Positions 36,673 to 47,263 of a DNA stretch of 64,000 nucleotides are shown one piece after another. The stretch's first letter is position 1. The number at the start of each line of letters is the position of its first letter. The notes under the pieces were generated by a model. The model did not search any database and was not told the DNA's origin. It was given only the letters and a program-made list of their open reading frames with translations. Where the stretch lies: the NCBI RefSeq assembly GCF_000025965.1, contig NC_006513.1, positions 3,348,001 to 3,412,000 on the forward strand, in the 5' to 3' direction. The stretch comes from Aromatoleum aromaticum EbN1 (GTDB lineage: Bacteria; Pseudomonadota; Gammaproteobacteria; Burkholderiales; Rhodocyclaceae). The position numbers and the translations under genes are program-made.

Positions 36673-37223
36673 CAGGGGGGGACGCGGCAGAACCCGTGCA
36701 TCGGAATGCCCAGCGCGTCGTTGAACTTGCTCGAAAGATTCTGCACACCGACCCATGCAGTGATGGCGACGATCGCGTCGTCCTTGAAGAAGCGTTTGAG
36801 CTCGGGCATCGCGCGGGCAGTGCCGGCATCGTCGTTCAGCGTCACCGCCTCGGCGTAGGCGAGCGCCGCCCGCTCTTCCTCGCTGAAAACCTCGGGATGC
36901 TCCTGCCAGCGGTCGATGAAGTCGATCTTCTCGTGCGCCCCATGCGCGGCGAGGAAATTGTGGGCATTGAAGTCAACGCAGAAATCGCAATGGTTGATCT
37001 GCGAGATGCGCACGCTCATCAAGGTCCGCAGCAGCGGGGCGGGCGAAGTCAGCCGCTTGAAGCGTCCGATCAACAGGAGGAAGACGAACATGATCGCCGG
37101 CTGCCGCCCCCACGCCCACATCGGGGACAGCACCTGACCGTATTTGCGTTTCTGGTAGGCAAAAACCAGGCGTACATACCAGGGGAAGTCGCGTTCGGAA
37201 AGTTTGTCGAGTCGGGCGGCCAT
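36657..37223 (-). CDS. Carboxymuconolactone decarboxylase (AhpD-like) family protein
   Basis: Protein of 188 residues with the CMD/AhpD-like helical core. The redox motif region is QINHCDFCVDFNAHNF: the CxxC pair is present, but the His is two residues farther away than in AhpD (CxxCxxxH). LAYAEAVTLNDD and AITAWVGVQNLSSKFNDALG are conserved in this family. The role could be peroxidase-related reduction; no specific substrate can be given. It is transcribed leftward into the membrane-protein fragment and divergently from the MFS gene. Confidence 0.8.
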   Translation of the reverse strand: MAARLDKLSERDFPWYVRLVFAYQKRKYGQVLSPMWAWGRQPAIMFVFLLLIGRFKRLTSPAPLLRTLMSVRISQINHCDFCVDFNAHNFLAAHGAHEKIDFIDRWQEHPEVFSEEERAALAYAEAVTLNDDAGTARAMPELKRFFKDDAIVAITAWVGVQNLSSKFNDALGIPMHGFCRVPPCSPSE

Positions 37224-37422
37224 GGGCGGAGTGCAGAAGAGGAGCGGAGTAAAAGCCTACGAGGTCGGCATGCTCGCCGCAATCCAGCATCGCAGGGAAA
37301 TATCGCGCTGCGCCAGCGCAACGGCCCTCGAGGGGCGACCTCGGTGCGTCGCGGTGCTTCGCGTGATCGCTTCATCCCGAAAGACGCTACATTACGGGCC
37401 CGTGCCGCACCGTCGAACAACG

Positions 37423-38601
37423 ATGAAGAAGAACCTCTGGCTGCTCGCCATCGCGCAGGGCCTGTTCCTGACTAACAACGTGATCCTCATCGCCATCAAC
37501 GGGCTGGTGGGCCTGCGTCTGGCGCCTGCGAGCTGGATGGCGACGTTACCGGTGATGGCTTACGTGGTCGGTGGGGCGCTGTCGACCGGCCTGGTCGCGC
37601 GTAGCCAGCAGCGTTGGGGACGCAGGGTTTCGTTCCTGCTCGGCCTGGCGGTGGCCTTCGTCACCGCGCTGCTGTGCGCGTTCGCGCTCTCGGTCGGAAG
37701 CTTCTGGCTGCTGGTCGCGGGGACGCTGATCGCCGGCTATTACAGCGCCAACGGCCAGCTCTACCGCTTCGCCGCCGGCGAACTGGCGCCGCCGTCGTTT
37801 CGCGAGAAGGCGGTGTCGCTGGTGCTCGCCGGCGGGCTGATCGGCGCCGTGCTCGGCCCCAACCTGGCCAATCACACCCGCGATACGCTCGCCGCACCCT
37901 TCCTCGGCTCCTATCTCGCGCTGGCGGTCGTGGCGCTGATTGCGATGGCGGTCATGGCAGCGGTGCGCTTTCCTGCCGAGCCGGTGCGCAGCAGCTCGGC
38001 CGGCAGCGGCCGCACGCTGGGCGAGATCGTGCGCGAGCCGGTGTTCATCGTCGCCACCCTCGGCGCGGCGCTCGGCTACGGTGTCATGAACCTGCTGATG
38101 GCGGCCACGCCGCTGGCGATGGACGTTTGCGGCATGCCCTTCTCCGACGCCGCGCTGGTGCTCGAATGGCACGTGATTGGCATGTTCGCACCGGGCTTTT
38201 TCACCGGACACCTGATCAAGCGCTTCGGGGTATTGAACGTCATGGGCACGGGGGTGCTGCTCAATGGAGCGTGCATCGCCATCGCGCTCTCCGGGCAGGA
38301 TCTCCACCACTTCGTCATCGGCCTGTTCCTGCTCGGCGCGGGCTGGAACTTCCTCTTCACCGGCAGCACTACGCTGGCGATGACGGCCTACCGGCCTGAG
38401 GAAAAGGACAAGGCCCAGGCGGCGATCAACCTCGCCGTGTTCGCCACCATGGCCCTGACCTCATTCGCCTCGGGCGCGCTGGTCACGACACAGGGGTGGA
38501 CCCTGTTGAACCTGGGTTCGGTCGTGCCGGTGGCGCTCATGGGGGTCGCCCTGGCCTGGTTGGCTGTGCGACAGTGCACGGCGGTGGAAGCGGCACGATA
38601 G
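37423..38601 (+). CDS. MFS transporter
   Basis: Inner-membrane carrier of 392 residues with about 12 hydrophobic segments. The first helix is NLWLLAIAQGLFLTNNVILIAINGLVG, and the loop SQQRWGRRVSFLLG is the standard MFS loop 2-3 motif. FRGDY-type sugar motifs are absent and the substrate is unknown. ATG 37423 is chosen because it begins the first helix; the frame open to 37204 overlaps the divergent CMD gene. It is separated from the next small gene by 66 bp. Confidence 0.85.
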   Translation: MKKNLWLLAIAQGLFLTNNVILIAINGLVGLRLAPASWMATLPVMAYVVGGALSTGLVARSQQRWGRRVSFLLGLAVAFVTALLCAFALSVGSFWLLVAGTLIAGYYSANGQLYRFAAGELAPPSFREKAVSLVLAGGLIGAVLGPNLANHTRDTLAAPFLGSYLALAVVALIAMAVMAAVRFPAEPVRSSSAGSGRTLGEIVREPVFIVATLGAALGYGVMNLLMAATPLAMDVCGMPFSDAALVLEWHVIGMFAPGFFTGHLIKRFGVLNVMGTGVLLNGACIAIALSGQDLHHFVIGLFLLGAGWNFLFTGSTTLAMTAYRPEEKDKAQAAINLAVFATMALTSFASGALVTTQGWTLLNLGSVVPVALMGVALAWLAVRQCTAVEAAR

Positions 38602-38667
38602 TGTTCGCAATGTGGTCGCTTCCGGCGCGATAACTGAAACGCCGGACTGTCCGGCGAATGCGCATGC

Positions 38668-38961
38668 ATGGAAGATCCTGGGTTGAACCGCAAGCAAGAC
38701 GGGTTTATCCGCTTCGGCACCATGACGCTTCTCGTTTCCGGCCTCGCATTCTTTGGGCTGCTCATCTACGGCATGACCTCCGGTCAGGAACTACCCCTAT
38801 GGCCTGCGATTGCCGTGGCGCTGGTCAACGTGATTGCAGCGGCGAAGATCATCATGACCGTGAAGAACGGGAGGAGCCAGCAGCAAGCTCCGGCATCGTC
38901 GCTCTTGGGAAGCTCTGACAAAACGGTAATCCTCCCGCCAGATAAGGGTCGTCAGAAGTAG
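38668..38961 (+). CDS. Small hypothetical membrane protein
   Basis: Protein of 97 residues that I do not recognise. It has two hydrophobic segments (FGTMTLLVSGLAFFGLLIY, ~17-35, and LPLWPAIAVALVNVIAAAKII, ~42-63) and a polar C-terminal tail with KNGRSQQQ. The codon pattern and hydrophobic layout argue for a real gene. It follows the MFS gene on the same strand. Confidence 0.55.
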   Translation: MEDPGLNRKQDGFIRFGTMTLLVSGLAFFGLLIYGMTSGQELPLWPAIAVALVNVIAAAKIIMTVKNGRSQQQAPASSLLGSSDKTVILPPDKGRQK

Positions 38962-39031
38962 AATTTTCTCGAATGCAGTCGTAGTAAGGTGCTCGCGGTA
39001 CACCGTCACCGAGTCTCGCGCATGCGGCAGT

Positions 39032-39877
39032 TCACCCACAAAGCGCTGCCGCATGATGGCGCAAGTGGTCGTCGATGAAACTCGCGATGAAATAATAGCT
39101 GTGATCGTAGCCGGGCTGGATGCGCAGCGTCAGCGGGTAGTTTGCCGCGCGGGCGGCGGCTTGGAGCACCGCAGGCTTGAGCTGCTCGACGAGAAACGCG
39201 TCACGCTCGCCCTGATCGACGAGGATCGGCAGCATCTCGCGCGCTTGGCCAATCAGCACGCTGGCATCCCATTCGCGCCAGCGCGCGCGATCGGCGCCGA
39301 GATAGTGTGAGAAGGCTTTTTCTCCCCACGGGCAGTGCATCGGATTGGCGACCGGGGCGAACGCCGAAACCGAGCGGTAGCGCCCGGGGTTGCGTAGCGC
39401 ACAGACGAGTGCGCCGTGCCCGCCCATCGAGTGGCCGCTGATCGCGCGCTTGTCGGAGGCGGGAAAGTGCGCCTCGACGAGCGCCGGCAGTTCATCGACG
39501 ACGAACTCGTGCATCCGGTAGTGCCGCGACCACGGCGTCTCGGTCGCATCGAGATAAAAACCTGCGCCGAGGCCGAAATCCCAGGCGCCGTCAGGGTCGC
39601 CCGGCACGTCGGGGCCGCGCGGGCTCGTGTCGGGCGCGACGAGGATCAGCCCGAGCTCGGCGGCAAGGCGTTGCGCGCCGGCTTTCTGCATGAAATTCTC
39701 GTCGGTGCAGGTGAGCCCCGACAGCCAGTACAGCACGGGCAGCTTCTTGCCCTGCTCAGCCTGCGGCGGCAGATAGACCGCGAACACGGTATCGCCGTCG
39801 AGTGCCGCCGAGCGGTGCCGGAAGCGCTGCAGCCAGCCGCCAAAGCATTTCTGCGACGAGAGTCGTTCGAGGGGCAC
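39032..39877 (-). CDS. fghA: S-formylglutathione hydrolase
   Basis: Esterase of 281 residues that hydrolyses S-formylglutathione to formate and glutathione, the second step of glutathione-dependent formaldehyde oxidation. The nucleophile is in [11 protein letters not shown], the Asp in DQGERDAFL, and the His in [13 protein letters not shown]. The [19 protein letters not shown] block is diagnostic. It starts at GTG 39877 with GGAGG 5 bp upstream; the frame continues farther only as an antisense-type reading of the dehydrogenase gene. It lies 53 bp after that gene. Confidence 0.93.
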   Translation of the reverse strand: MPLERLSSQKCFGGWLQRFRHRSAALDGDTVFAVYLPPQAEQGKKLPVLYWLSGLTCTDENFMQKAGAQRLAAELGLILVAPDTSPRGPDVPGDPDGAWDFGLGAGFYLDATETPWSRHYRMHEFVVDELPALVEAHFPASDKRAISGHSMGGHGALVCALRNPGRYRSVSAFAPVANPMHCPWGEKAFSHYLGADRARWREWDASVLIGQAREMLPILVDQGERDAFLVEQLKPAVLQAAARAANYPLTLRIQPGYDHSYYFIASFIDDHLRHHAAALCG

Positions 39878-39930
39878 GGCATCCTCCAGTGAAAACGGTT
39901 GGCGTGGATAACCCGCGGGCGGAGCGAGAC

Positions 39931-41079
<1,149 letters not shown>

Positions 41080-41179
41080 CTAATGGATCTACACGCTCCG
41101 GGAAGGGGGCGGCCCTGCGCGTTTCCCGCCGTCGCATTTGCGCTGAGATCTGTCGCTCACAAACAAATCCCGCCTCGAC

Positions 41180-41209
41180 GGGAATTTCCCCTTCGTTGCG
41201 GCGGGAATT
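41180..41209. promoter_or_regulatory. Repeated GGGAATT elements in the frmA / kinase divergent region
   Basis: GGGAATTTCCC (41180-41190) is a perfect odd palindrome, and CGGGAATTC recurs at about 41202. Both lie between the divergent frmA and kinase genes. They could be the response-regulator site; no other strong motif was seen in these 289 bp. Confidence 0.35.
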
Positions 41210-41335
41210 CATGCCGCTCGCCCGCCTGCAAACGCATCCGGCGCGTGGTCTCTTTGAAGGCCCCGGAAGTCGTGTGTCGGCACGTCCGAAAGTCTGATCC
41301 ATTGACGTCGATCGGCAGGAATGTTCCGATAGCTC

Positions 41336-42463
41336 ATGGCCGAACCTCCACGTCCCGACGACACGCCGGCTCCGCAAATCCAGCGCCCGGAGATCGAATT
41401 CCGCGACATTCCTTTCCAGGGAATCATCGAGCAGTCGTTGGCGGGCGTGTATCTGGTCTTCGACGAACGGTTCCAGTACGTGAACTCGACTTTCGCCGGG
41501 ATGTTCGGCTACACGCAGGAGGAGTTCGTTGGCACCCCGATCCGGGACCTCGTGCTCCCCGATTTCGTCGGGCAGGCGATGGAGTACTACCGTCGTCGCA
41601 TGCACGAAGGAGTGTCGTCGATCCGCTATTTCACGCGGTGCCGCCACCGTGACGGTCATGTCGTTCATATCGAGGTGCATGGTTCGCGGGTCGACTATCG
41701 TGGCCAGGCTGCGCTGGCGGGAGTCGTGATCGACGTCAGCGAACGCGTTCGCCGGGATCAGGATCTTCATCGTTCGCGACGCCGGCTGCGGGAACTCGCC
41801 TCATATCTGAACAGCTCGCGCGAGGAGCTGCGCAGCCAATTGGCGCGTGAGGTACACGACGTCCTGGGCGGGATGCTCAGCTCGATCAAGCTCGACGTCT
41901 TCCGCATCCAGCGGCGGAGCTCCGGTCCCGCGCTGGCCGAGATCCAGGAGATCACGCAGGAACTCCTCCCGCTGGTCCAGGACACCATCGACACCGCCAG
42001 GCAGATTTCGGACGAGCTGCGACCGCGGATGCTGGATACGCTCGGGCTTGTCGCAGCCATCCGCAGTGAGCTGGAGGCCTTCGGCCGGCGCAACGAAATC
42101 CTGGTCGGGTTCATGATGGAGGGGGCCGAACCCGAGTTGTCGGCGGAAACGGCCACGCAATGCTTCCGCGTGTTCCAGGAGGCATTGACGAACGTCGGGC
42201 GGCACGCGCAGGCGGAAACCGTCGAGGTTCGCGTGCGCAACCGGGATGGTCGCTTCGAGATGCAGGTTCGCGATGACGGGAAGGGAATCGACCGTCCTTC
42301 GATGAGGGAAGGGTCGATCGGAATGTTGAGCATGGCCGAACGGGCGCGCAGCATCGGCGGGTCGTTGTACGTTCATGCGCGCGCGGGCGGGGGAACGGTC
42401 GTGCTCCTCGCCGTGCCGGGCTACAGGGGGCCACGGAGCAATGATAGAACTGCTGATCGTTGA
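41336..42463 (+). CDS. Cytosolic PAS-domain sensor histidine kinase (NarX/HisKA_3 type)
   Basis: Kinase of 375 residues without membrane segments. Residues ~20-140 form a PAS domain (IIEQSLAGVYLVFDERFQYVN, YYRRRMHEGVSSIRYFTRC). The HisKA_3 dimerisation helix has the phospho-acceptor His174 (LAREVHDVLGGMLSSIKLD), and the ATPase domain has FQEALTNVGRHAQA and DDGKGI and G-box residues. It overlaps the response-regulator gene by 23 bp. The lack of membrane helices implies an intracellular signal. Its position resembles the FlhS-FlhR pair that controls formaldehyde oxidation genes in Paracoccus; control of the paa operon downstream is the alternative. Confidence 0.92.
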   Translation: MAEPPRPDDTPAPQIQRPEIEFRDIPFQGIIEQSLAGVYLVFDERFQYVNSTFAGMFGYTQEEFVGTPIRDLVLPDFVGQAMEYYRRRMHEGVSSIRYFTRCRHRDGHVVHIEVHGSRVDYRGQAALAGVVIDVSERVRRDQDLHRSRRRLRELASYLNSSREELRSQLAREVHDVLGGMLSSIKLDVFRIQRRSSGPALAEIQEITQELLPLVQDTIDTARQISDELRPRMLDTLGLVAAIRSELEAFGRRNEILVGFMMEGAEPELSAETATQCFRVFQEALTNVGRHAQAETVEVRVRNRDGRFEMQVRDDGKGIDRPSMREGSIGMLSMAERARSIGGSLYVHARAGGGTVVLLAVPGYRGPRSNDRTADR

Positions 42464-43073
42464 TGATCACACGATCTTCCGCTCCGGGCTGAGGCGCATG
42501 CTCTCGGACGAAGCGGACATGCACGTTGCTGACGAAGCGAGTGATGGGGCGAGCGCGCTGGCCAAGATTCGCAGCGGCAAGTTCGATGTCATCCTGATGG
42601 ACATCAACATGGCCGGACGCAGCGGCCTCGACACTCTGGAGTCGCTCCGTGCCGAGCGCCCGGAGCTGCCGGTGATCATGCTGTCGATGTACCCGGAGGA
42701 GCAATACGCCGTGCTCGCCCTGCGCGCGCGTGCGAATGCCTACCTTTCGAAGGATGTCGAACCGCAGGAGCTGCTGGCCGCGATCCGGCACGTGGTCGGG
42801 GGAGGGCGTTACGTCTCTCCGCGCAGTGCGGCGAATCTCCTGATGCAGATGGACCGCGCGCGCGAAGGCGCGCCGCACGAAAAGCTCACGGCGCGTGAGA
42901 TGCAGGTGATGATGAAGATCGTGCGCGGCATGTCGCTGACCGACGTGGGGGTGCAGATGTGCCTGTCGGTGAAGACCGTCAGCACCTACCGGATGCGCAT
43001 CCTCGAGAAGCTGAGTCTCTCGAGCAATGCCGAACTCGTGCAGTACGCGATGCGCAACGGCCTGCTGGACTGA
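42441..43073 (+). CDS. NarL/LuxR-family response regulator
   Basis: Two-domain regulator of 210 residues. The receiver has the acidic pair in IVDDH, phosphorylation site Asp54 (DVILMDINMAGRSG) and Lys in YLSKD. The C-terminal LuxR-type helix-turn-helix is LTAREMQVMMKIVRGMSLTDVGVQMCLSVKTVSTYRMRIL. ATG 42441 lies inside the kinase gene with GGAG upstream. It is the cognate partner of the kinase and precedes paaA by 361 bp. Confidence 0.94.
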   Translation: MIELLIVDDHTIFRSGLRRMLSDEADMHVADEASDGASALAKIRSGKFDVILMDINMAGRSGLDTLESLRAERPELPVIMLSMYPEEQYAVLALRARANAYLSKDVEPQELLAAIRHVVGGGRYVSPRSAANLLMQMDRAREGAPHEKLTAREMQVMMKIVRGMSLTDVGVQMCLSVKTVSTYRMRILEKLSLSSNAELVQYAMRNGLLD

Positions 43074-43434
43074 ATCGGGAGCCGTCTGGAGCCGCCTGCT
43101 TCGACTTCCTGCGCTCCCCGCGCATGACGATGTGGTACGCTCATGACATGAAACAGAACTCACTTTGACACGCATCATGGTGTGTATCACAAGCACTTGC
43201 GGATTGCCTTGACGTGCTTTTGGCACAAGGCTTTCGCCGCCTACCGTCTTCCCGCATCCCGTAATCAGAAAATTCCTACAAGAGGTCGAGAACACGCCGA
43301 CATTCTGATCTGAGGCGCTCCCATAGGATTCGATCCAACGCGTAATTGTCATGAGGCAGCACTGACAAACGAAGCGCGAGGATACGTATCACGTCTGACG
43401 ACGGATGCACGAACCCGAAGAGAGGAGGAAGAAC
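43074..43434. promoter_or_regulatory. 361-bp leader region upstream of paaA
   Basis: No gene was found. It presumably carries the paa promoter. I saw ACAC/GTGT inverted half-sites around 43169-43187 and a TGGCAC element at 43221 that only partly fits a sigma-54 promoter. A GAGGAGG ribosome site precedes the paaA ATG. Confidence 0.5.
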
Positions 43435-44436
43435 ATGTACGCCCAGATGGTGGACACGGGGATGAAGCGGGTGCAGGGGCTGGACGAGATGTCGGCCGAG
43501 GAGCGCGCGTTTCAGGAAAAGATCGACGCGGGCATCAAGATCGAGGCGAAGGACTGGATGCCCGAAGGCTACCGTCGCACGCTGATCCGCCAGATCTCGC
43601 AGCACGCGCACTCGGAAATCGTCGGCCAGCTGCCCGAAGGCAACTGGGTGACGCGCGCGCCGACCTTGAAGCGCAAGGCGATCCTGCTGGCCAAGATCCA
43701 GGACGAGGCCGGCCACGGGCTGTACCTCTACAGCGCGGCCGAGACGCTCGGCGTGACGCGCGACCAGGTCTACGCGGACCTGCTGTCGGGCAAGGTGAAA
43801 TATTCCAGCATCTTCAACTACCCGACCACGAACTGGGCCGACATCGGCACGGTCGGCTGGCTCGTCGACGGCGCGGCGATCATGAACCAGATCCCGCTGT
43901 GCCGCTGCTCCTACGGCCCGTACTCGCGGGCGATGGTGCGCGTGTGCAAGGAGGAGTCCTTCCACCAGCGCCAGGGCTACGACCTCGTGATGACGATGGC
44001 GCGCGGCACACCGGAGCAGAAGCAGATGGCGCAGGACGCGCTGAATCGCTGGTGGTGGCCGGCGCTGATGATGTTCGGTCCCCCGGACAGCGACTCGGTG
44101 CATAGCGCGCAGTCGATGCAGTGGAAGATCAAGATCCTGTCGAACGACGAGCTGCGCCAGAAGTTTGTCGACCAGACCTTGCCGCAGGCCGAGTACCTGG
44201 GCCTGACGGTGCCCGATCACGAACTGAAGTGGAACGAGGACACCGGCCACTACGACTTTGGCGCGATCGACTGGGAGGAATTCCGCCAGGTCGTCGCCGG
44301 CAACGGACCGTGCAACCGCGACCGCCTGCGTACCCGCGTGAAGGCCTGGGACGACGGTGCGTGGTTCCGCGACGCGCTGCTCGCGCACGCCGAAAAGAAA
44401 TCCGAAAGACAAGTCGCGGCAGCCAAGGCCGCCTGA
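43435..44436 (+). CDS. paaA: Phenylacetyl-CoA 1,2-epoxidase, catalytic subunit PaaA
   Basis: Di-iron oxygenase subunit of 333 residues that epoxidises phenylacetyl-CoA. The iron-ligand motifs are [13 protein letters not shown] and [14 protein letters not shown]. The sequence is conserved along its length ([37 protein letters not shown]). ATG 43435 has a perfect GAGGAGG; an in-frame ATG 30 bp upstream has none. It is the first gene of a nine-gene rightward cluster, 25 bp before paaB. Confidence 0.97.
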   Translation: MYAQMVDTGMKRVQGLDEMSAEERAFQEKIDAGIKIEAKDWMPEGYRRTLIRQISQHAHSEIVGQLPEGNWVTRAPTLKRKAILLAKIQDEAGHGLYLYSAAETLGVTRDQVYADLLSGKVKYSSIFNYPTTNWADIGTVGWLVDGAAIMNQIPLCRCSYGPYSRAMVRVCKEESFHQRQGYDLVMTMARGTPEQKQMAQDALNRWWWPALMMFGPPDSDSVHSAQSMQWKIKILSNDELRQKFVDQTLPQAEYLGLTVPDHELKWNEDTGHYDFGAIDWEEFRQVVAGNGPCNRDRLRTRVKAWDDGAWFRDALLAHAEKKSERQVAAAKAA

Positions 44437-44461
44437 TAACGAGATCGAGAGGAGAAGAGAA

Positions 44462-44743
44462 ATGAAGGAATGGCCCCTTTGGGAAGTGTTCATCCGCAGC
44501 CAGCACGGCCTTGCCCACAAGCACGTCGGCAGCCTGCATGCGCCGGATGCGGAGATGGCGATCAACAACGCTCGCGACGTCTACACGCGCCGCAACGAAG
44601 GCCTGTCGATCTGGGTGGTGCCCGCGTCCGAAGTGAGCGCGAGCAGCCCGGCCGACAAGGAAGCCTTGTTCGAGCCCGCGAACAACAAGATATATCGTCA
44701 CCCCACTTTCTTCCCGGTGCCGGAAGAAGTGAAGCACATGTGA
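44462..44743 (+). CDS. paaB: Phenylacetyl-CoA epoxidase subunit PaaB
   Basis: Small structural subunit of 93 residues (WPLWEVFIRSQHGLAHKHVGSLHAPD; NEGLSIWVVPAS) needed to assemble the PaaABCE multicomponent oxygenase. It is full length and starts at ATG 44462 after GAGGAGAAG. It lies 21 bp before paaC. Confidence 0.97.
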   Translation: MKEWPLWEVFIRSQHGLAHKHVGSLHAPDAEMAINNARDVYTRRNEGLSIWVVPASEVSASSPADKEALFEPANNKIYRHPTFFPVPEEVKHM

Positions 44744-44764
44744 TGACGGGATTTGGAGACAGAC

Positions 44765-45520
44765 ATGCTGCTCGATGACAAGTCCGTTTATCTGATGCGC
44801 CTCGGCGACAACGCGCTGGTGCTGTCGCAGCGCCTTTCCGAATGGTGCGGCAAGGGCCCGGCCTTCGAGGAGGACATGGCGCTGACCAACATTGCGCTCG
44901 ACCTGATCGGCCAGGCGCGGATGTGGCTGTCCTACGCCGGCGAGGTCGAAGGACGCGGCCGCGACGAGGACGCGCTGGCCTTCCGCCGCGACTCGCACGA
45001 GTTCACCAACCTGCTGCTGGTCGAGCAGCCGAACGGCGATTACGCCCAGACGTTGGTGCGCCAGTTCTTCTTCGACGCGTGGCATCAACTGGTGCTGGAC
45101 GCACTGAGGCGCTCGGCCGATGACCGCATCGCCGACATCGCCTCGAAGGCGATCAAGGAAGTCGCCTACCACCTGCGTCGCAGCATCGATCTGGTCGTGC
45201 GTCTGGGCGACGGCAGCGCAGAGAGCCGGCGCCGCATGCAGGCGGCGGTGGAGGAGCTGTGGATGTACACCGGCGAGATGTTCAACGCCGACGAGACCGA
45301 GGAGCTGCTGGGCGCGCAGGGGCTGGCGTGCGACCCCTCGACGCTGAAGGACGCGTGGCTGGCGATGGTGAGCGAAGTCTTCGCCGAGGCGACGCTCGAG
45401 CTTCCCGCGGGCGAATGGATGCAGAAGGGCGGCAAGCAGGGGCGGCACGGGGAACACCTCGGCCTGCTGCTCGCCGAGATGCAGTTCCTGCAGCGCGCTT
45501 ATCCCGGCGCGACCTGGTGA
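44765..45520 (+). CDS. paaC: Phenylacetyl-CoA epoxidase subunit PaaC
   Basis: Ferritin-like structural subunit of 251 residues that pairs with PaaA. Helical segments include LSEWCGKGPAFEEDMALTNIALDLIGQARMWL and FFFDAWHQLVLDALRRS. The start is ATG 44765 with GGAG at 6 bp; an in-frame TTG is 12 bp earlier. It is followed 22 bp later by paaD. Confidence 0.96.
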   Translation: MLLDDKSVYLMRLGDNALVLSQRLSEWCGKGPAFEEDMALTNIALDLIGQARMWLSYAGEVEGRGRDEDALAFRRDSHEFTNLLLVEQPNGDYAQTLVRQFFFDAWHQLVLDALRRSADDRIADIASKAIKEVAYHLRRSIDLVVRLGDGSAESRRRMQAAVEELWMYTGEMFNADETEELLGAQGLACDPSTLKDAWLAMVSEVFAEATLELPAGEWMQKGGKQGRHGEHLGLLLAEMQFLQRAYPGATW

Positions 45521-45542
45521 CAGCGTGATAAGTGAGGCAGCG

Positions 45543-46076
45543 ATGGGCGACTTGCGCGAACGCAGCGAGAAAGTGTGGGGCTGGCTTGCCGATGTGCCCG
45601 ATCCCGAAATTCCGGTCATTTCGATCGTCGATCTGGGGATCGTGAGGGAGGTGAACTGGCACGACGAGCCGACCGGAGCGGTATGCGAGGTGGTGATCAC
45701 CCCGACCTATTCGGGCTGTCCGGCGACGGAAGTGATCGGCCGCTCCATCGAAGAGGCGCTGCGCGAGCGGGGGGTGGAGCGAGTGCGGCTGGCGAGTCGC
45801 ATCGCGCCGGCCTGGACGACGGACTGGCTGACCAGCGAGGGACGCCGGAAGCTGCAGGAATACGGCATCGCGCCGCCGGCTCGCCGCGCCGACGGACGTC
45901 AGGTGATCGACATCAGCGGGCTGCGCCGGCGCACGGCCGACGACGCGCCCGCCGCGTGCCCGCACTGCGGTTCGGCGAACACCGCGCCGATCAGCCGTCA
46001 TGGTTCGACCCCGTGCAAGGCGCTCCATCGCTGCCTCGACTGCCTCGAACCGTTCGACTACTTCAAGTGCCACTGA
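45543..46076 (+). CDS. paaD: PaaD, Fe-S maturation-type accessory protein for the epoxidase
   Basis: Protein of 177 residues with an N-terminal MIP18/DUF59 domain (LADVPDPEIPVISIVDLGIVREV; TPTYSGCPATEVIG) and a C-terminal four-cysteine zinc-ribbon (CPHCGSANTAPIS...CKALHRCLDCLEPFDYFKCH). It is thought to help mature the metal centres of the epoxidase. I prefer ATG 45543, preceded by GTGAGG; GTG 45525 lacks a ribosome site. Confidence 0.95.
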   Translation: MGDLRERSEKVWGWLADVPDPEIPVISIVDLGIVREVNWHDEPTGAVCEVVITPTYSGCPATEVIGRSIEEALRERGVERVRLASRIAPAWTTDWLTSEGRRKLQEYGIAPPARRADGRQVIDISGLRRRTADDAPAACPHCGSANTAPISRHGSTPCKALHRCLDCLEPFDYFKCH

Positions 46077-46104
46077 GAAAGGCACACCGAGAGGAGCAAG
46101 ACAG

Positions 46105-47181
46105 ATGAGCAAGTTCCACGATATGCGGGTCGCCAGCGTGCGCCCGGAGACCCGCGACGCGATCGTCGTCACGTTCGACGTGCCGCCGTCGCTCGCGGAT
46201 TCGTTCCACTACGCCCCCGGCCAGCACCTGACCCTGCGCACCGAGATCGGCGGCGAGGACGTGCGCCGGTCCTACTCGATCTGTTCAGGCGCCGACGAGC
46301 GCGCACTGCGCATTGCGATCAAGCGCGTGCATGGCGGGCTGTTCTCGAACTGGGCGAACGATTTCATGAAGCCCGGCGTGAGTGTCGAAGTGATGCCGCC
46401 CTCGGGCCATTTCGGCGTCGCGCCGGATCCGCAGCATCACCGCAACTACGCGGCGTTCGCGGCCGGCAGCGGCATCACGCCGATTCTGTCGCAGATCAAG
46501 ACCATCCTCGCGGCGGAGCAGGGCAGCCGCTTCACGCTGGTGTACGGCAACCGCTCGTCGTCGAGCGTGATGTTCCGCGAAGAGCTGGCGGATCTGAAGG
46601 ACCAGTACGGCGAGCGCCTCAACCTGGTGCACGTGCTGTCGCGCGAGCAGCAGGACATCGAGCTCTTCAACGGCCGCATTGACCGCGAGCGCTGCGACGC
46701 GCTGCTCACGCGCTGGATCGACGCCAAGCGCATCGACGTGGCCTTCATCTGCGGACCAATGGACATGATGGAAGCGGTGTCGGCGTCGCTGCAGGCGCAT
46801 GGCGTGGCGAAGTCGGCGATCAAGATGGAGCTCTTCGCGACCAGCCTGCCGAAAGGGCCGCGCCCGGTGCATTCGCATCCGGTCAAGGGGACCGAGGACT
46901 GCGAGGTCACGGTGATACAGGACGGCCGCGTGCGCCAATTCACGATGCCGAAGAACCGGGACTCGGTGCTCGACGCGGGCCTCGGGCAGGGCATCGAGAT
47001 GCCGTACTCGTGCAAGGGCGGCGTGTGCTCGACCTGCCGCTGCAAGGTCATCGATGGCGAGGTCGACCACGACACGAACTTCGCGCTCGAGGATTACGAG
47101 ATCGCGCGCGGCTTCCGCCTGTCGTGCCAGAGCTACCCGGTCACCGACAAGCTGGTCCTGGACTTCGACCAGGAAACCTGA
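46105..47181 (+). CDS. paaE: Phenylacetyl-CoA epoxidase reductase PaaE
   Basis: Electron-transfer subunit of 358 residues passing NADPH electrons to PaaA. An N-terminal ferredoxin-reductase part has the FAD motif RRSYSICSG and NAD region FAAGSGITPILSQIKTIL; a C-terminal plant-type 2Fe-2S domain has CKGGVCSTCRCKV plus a distant Cys in FRLSCQSYP. ATG 46105 follows GAGAGGAGC. Confidence 0.97.
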   Translation: MSKFHDMRVASVRPETRDAIVVTFDVPPSLADSFHYAPGQHLTLRTEIGGEDVRRSYSICSGADERALRIAIKRVHGGLFSNWANDFMKPGVSVEVMPPSGHFGVAPDPQHHRNYAAFAAGSGITPILSQIKTILAAEQGSRFTLVYGNRSSSSVMFREELADLKDQYGERLNLVHVLSREQQDIELFNGRIDRERCDALLTRWIDAKRIDVAFICGPMDMMEAVSASLQAHGVAKSAIKMELFATSLPKGPRPVHSHPVKGTEDCEVTVIQDGRVRQFTMPKNRDSVLDAGLGQGIEMPYSCKGGVCSTCRCKVIDGEVDHDTNFALEDYEIARGFRLSCQSYPVTDKLVLDFDQET

Positions 47182-47263
47182 CGGACAGGCCTGCAGCAAT
47201 TCAGGCAGCGGCCCGCGAGAGGCCGCGCCTGCCCGACCCCAATACCCTACAGAGAGAATCGAG

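Noticed and set aside
43221-43240. Possible sigma-54 promoter (TGGCAC-N5-TTTCGC) upstream of paaA
   Set aside because: The -12 element lacks the nearly invariant GC at the required spacing (TTTC instead of TTGC), and no enhancer-binding regulator is encoded nearby.
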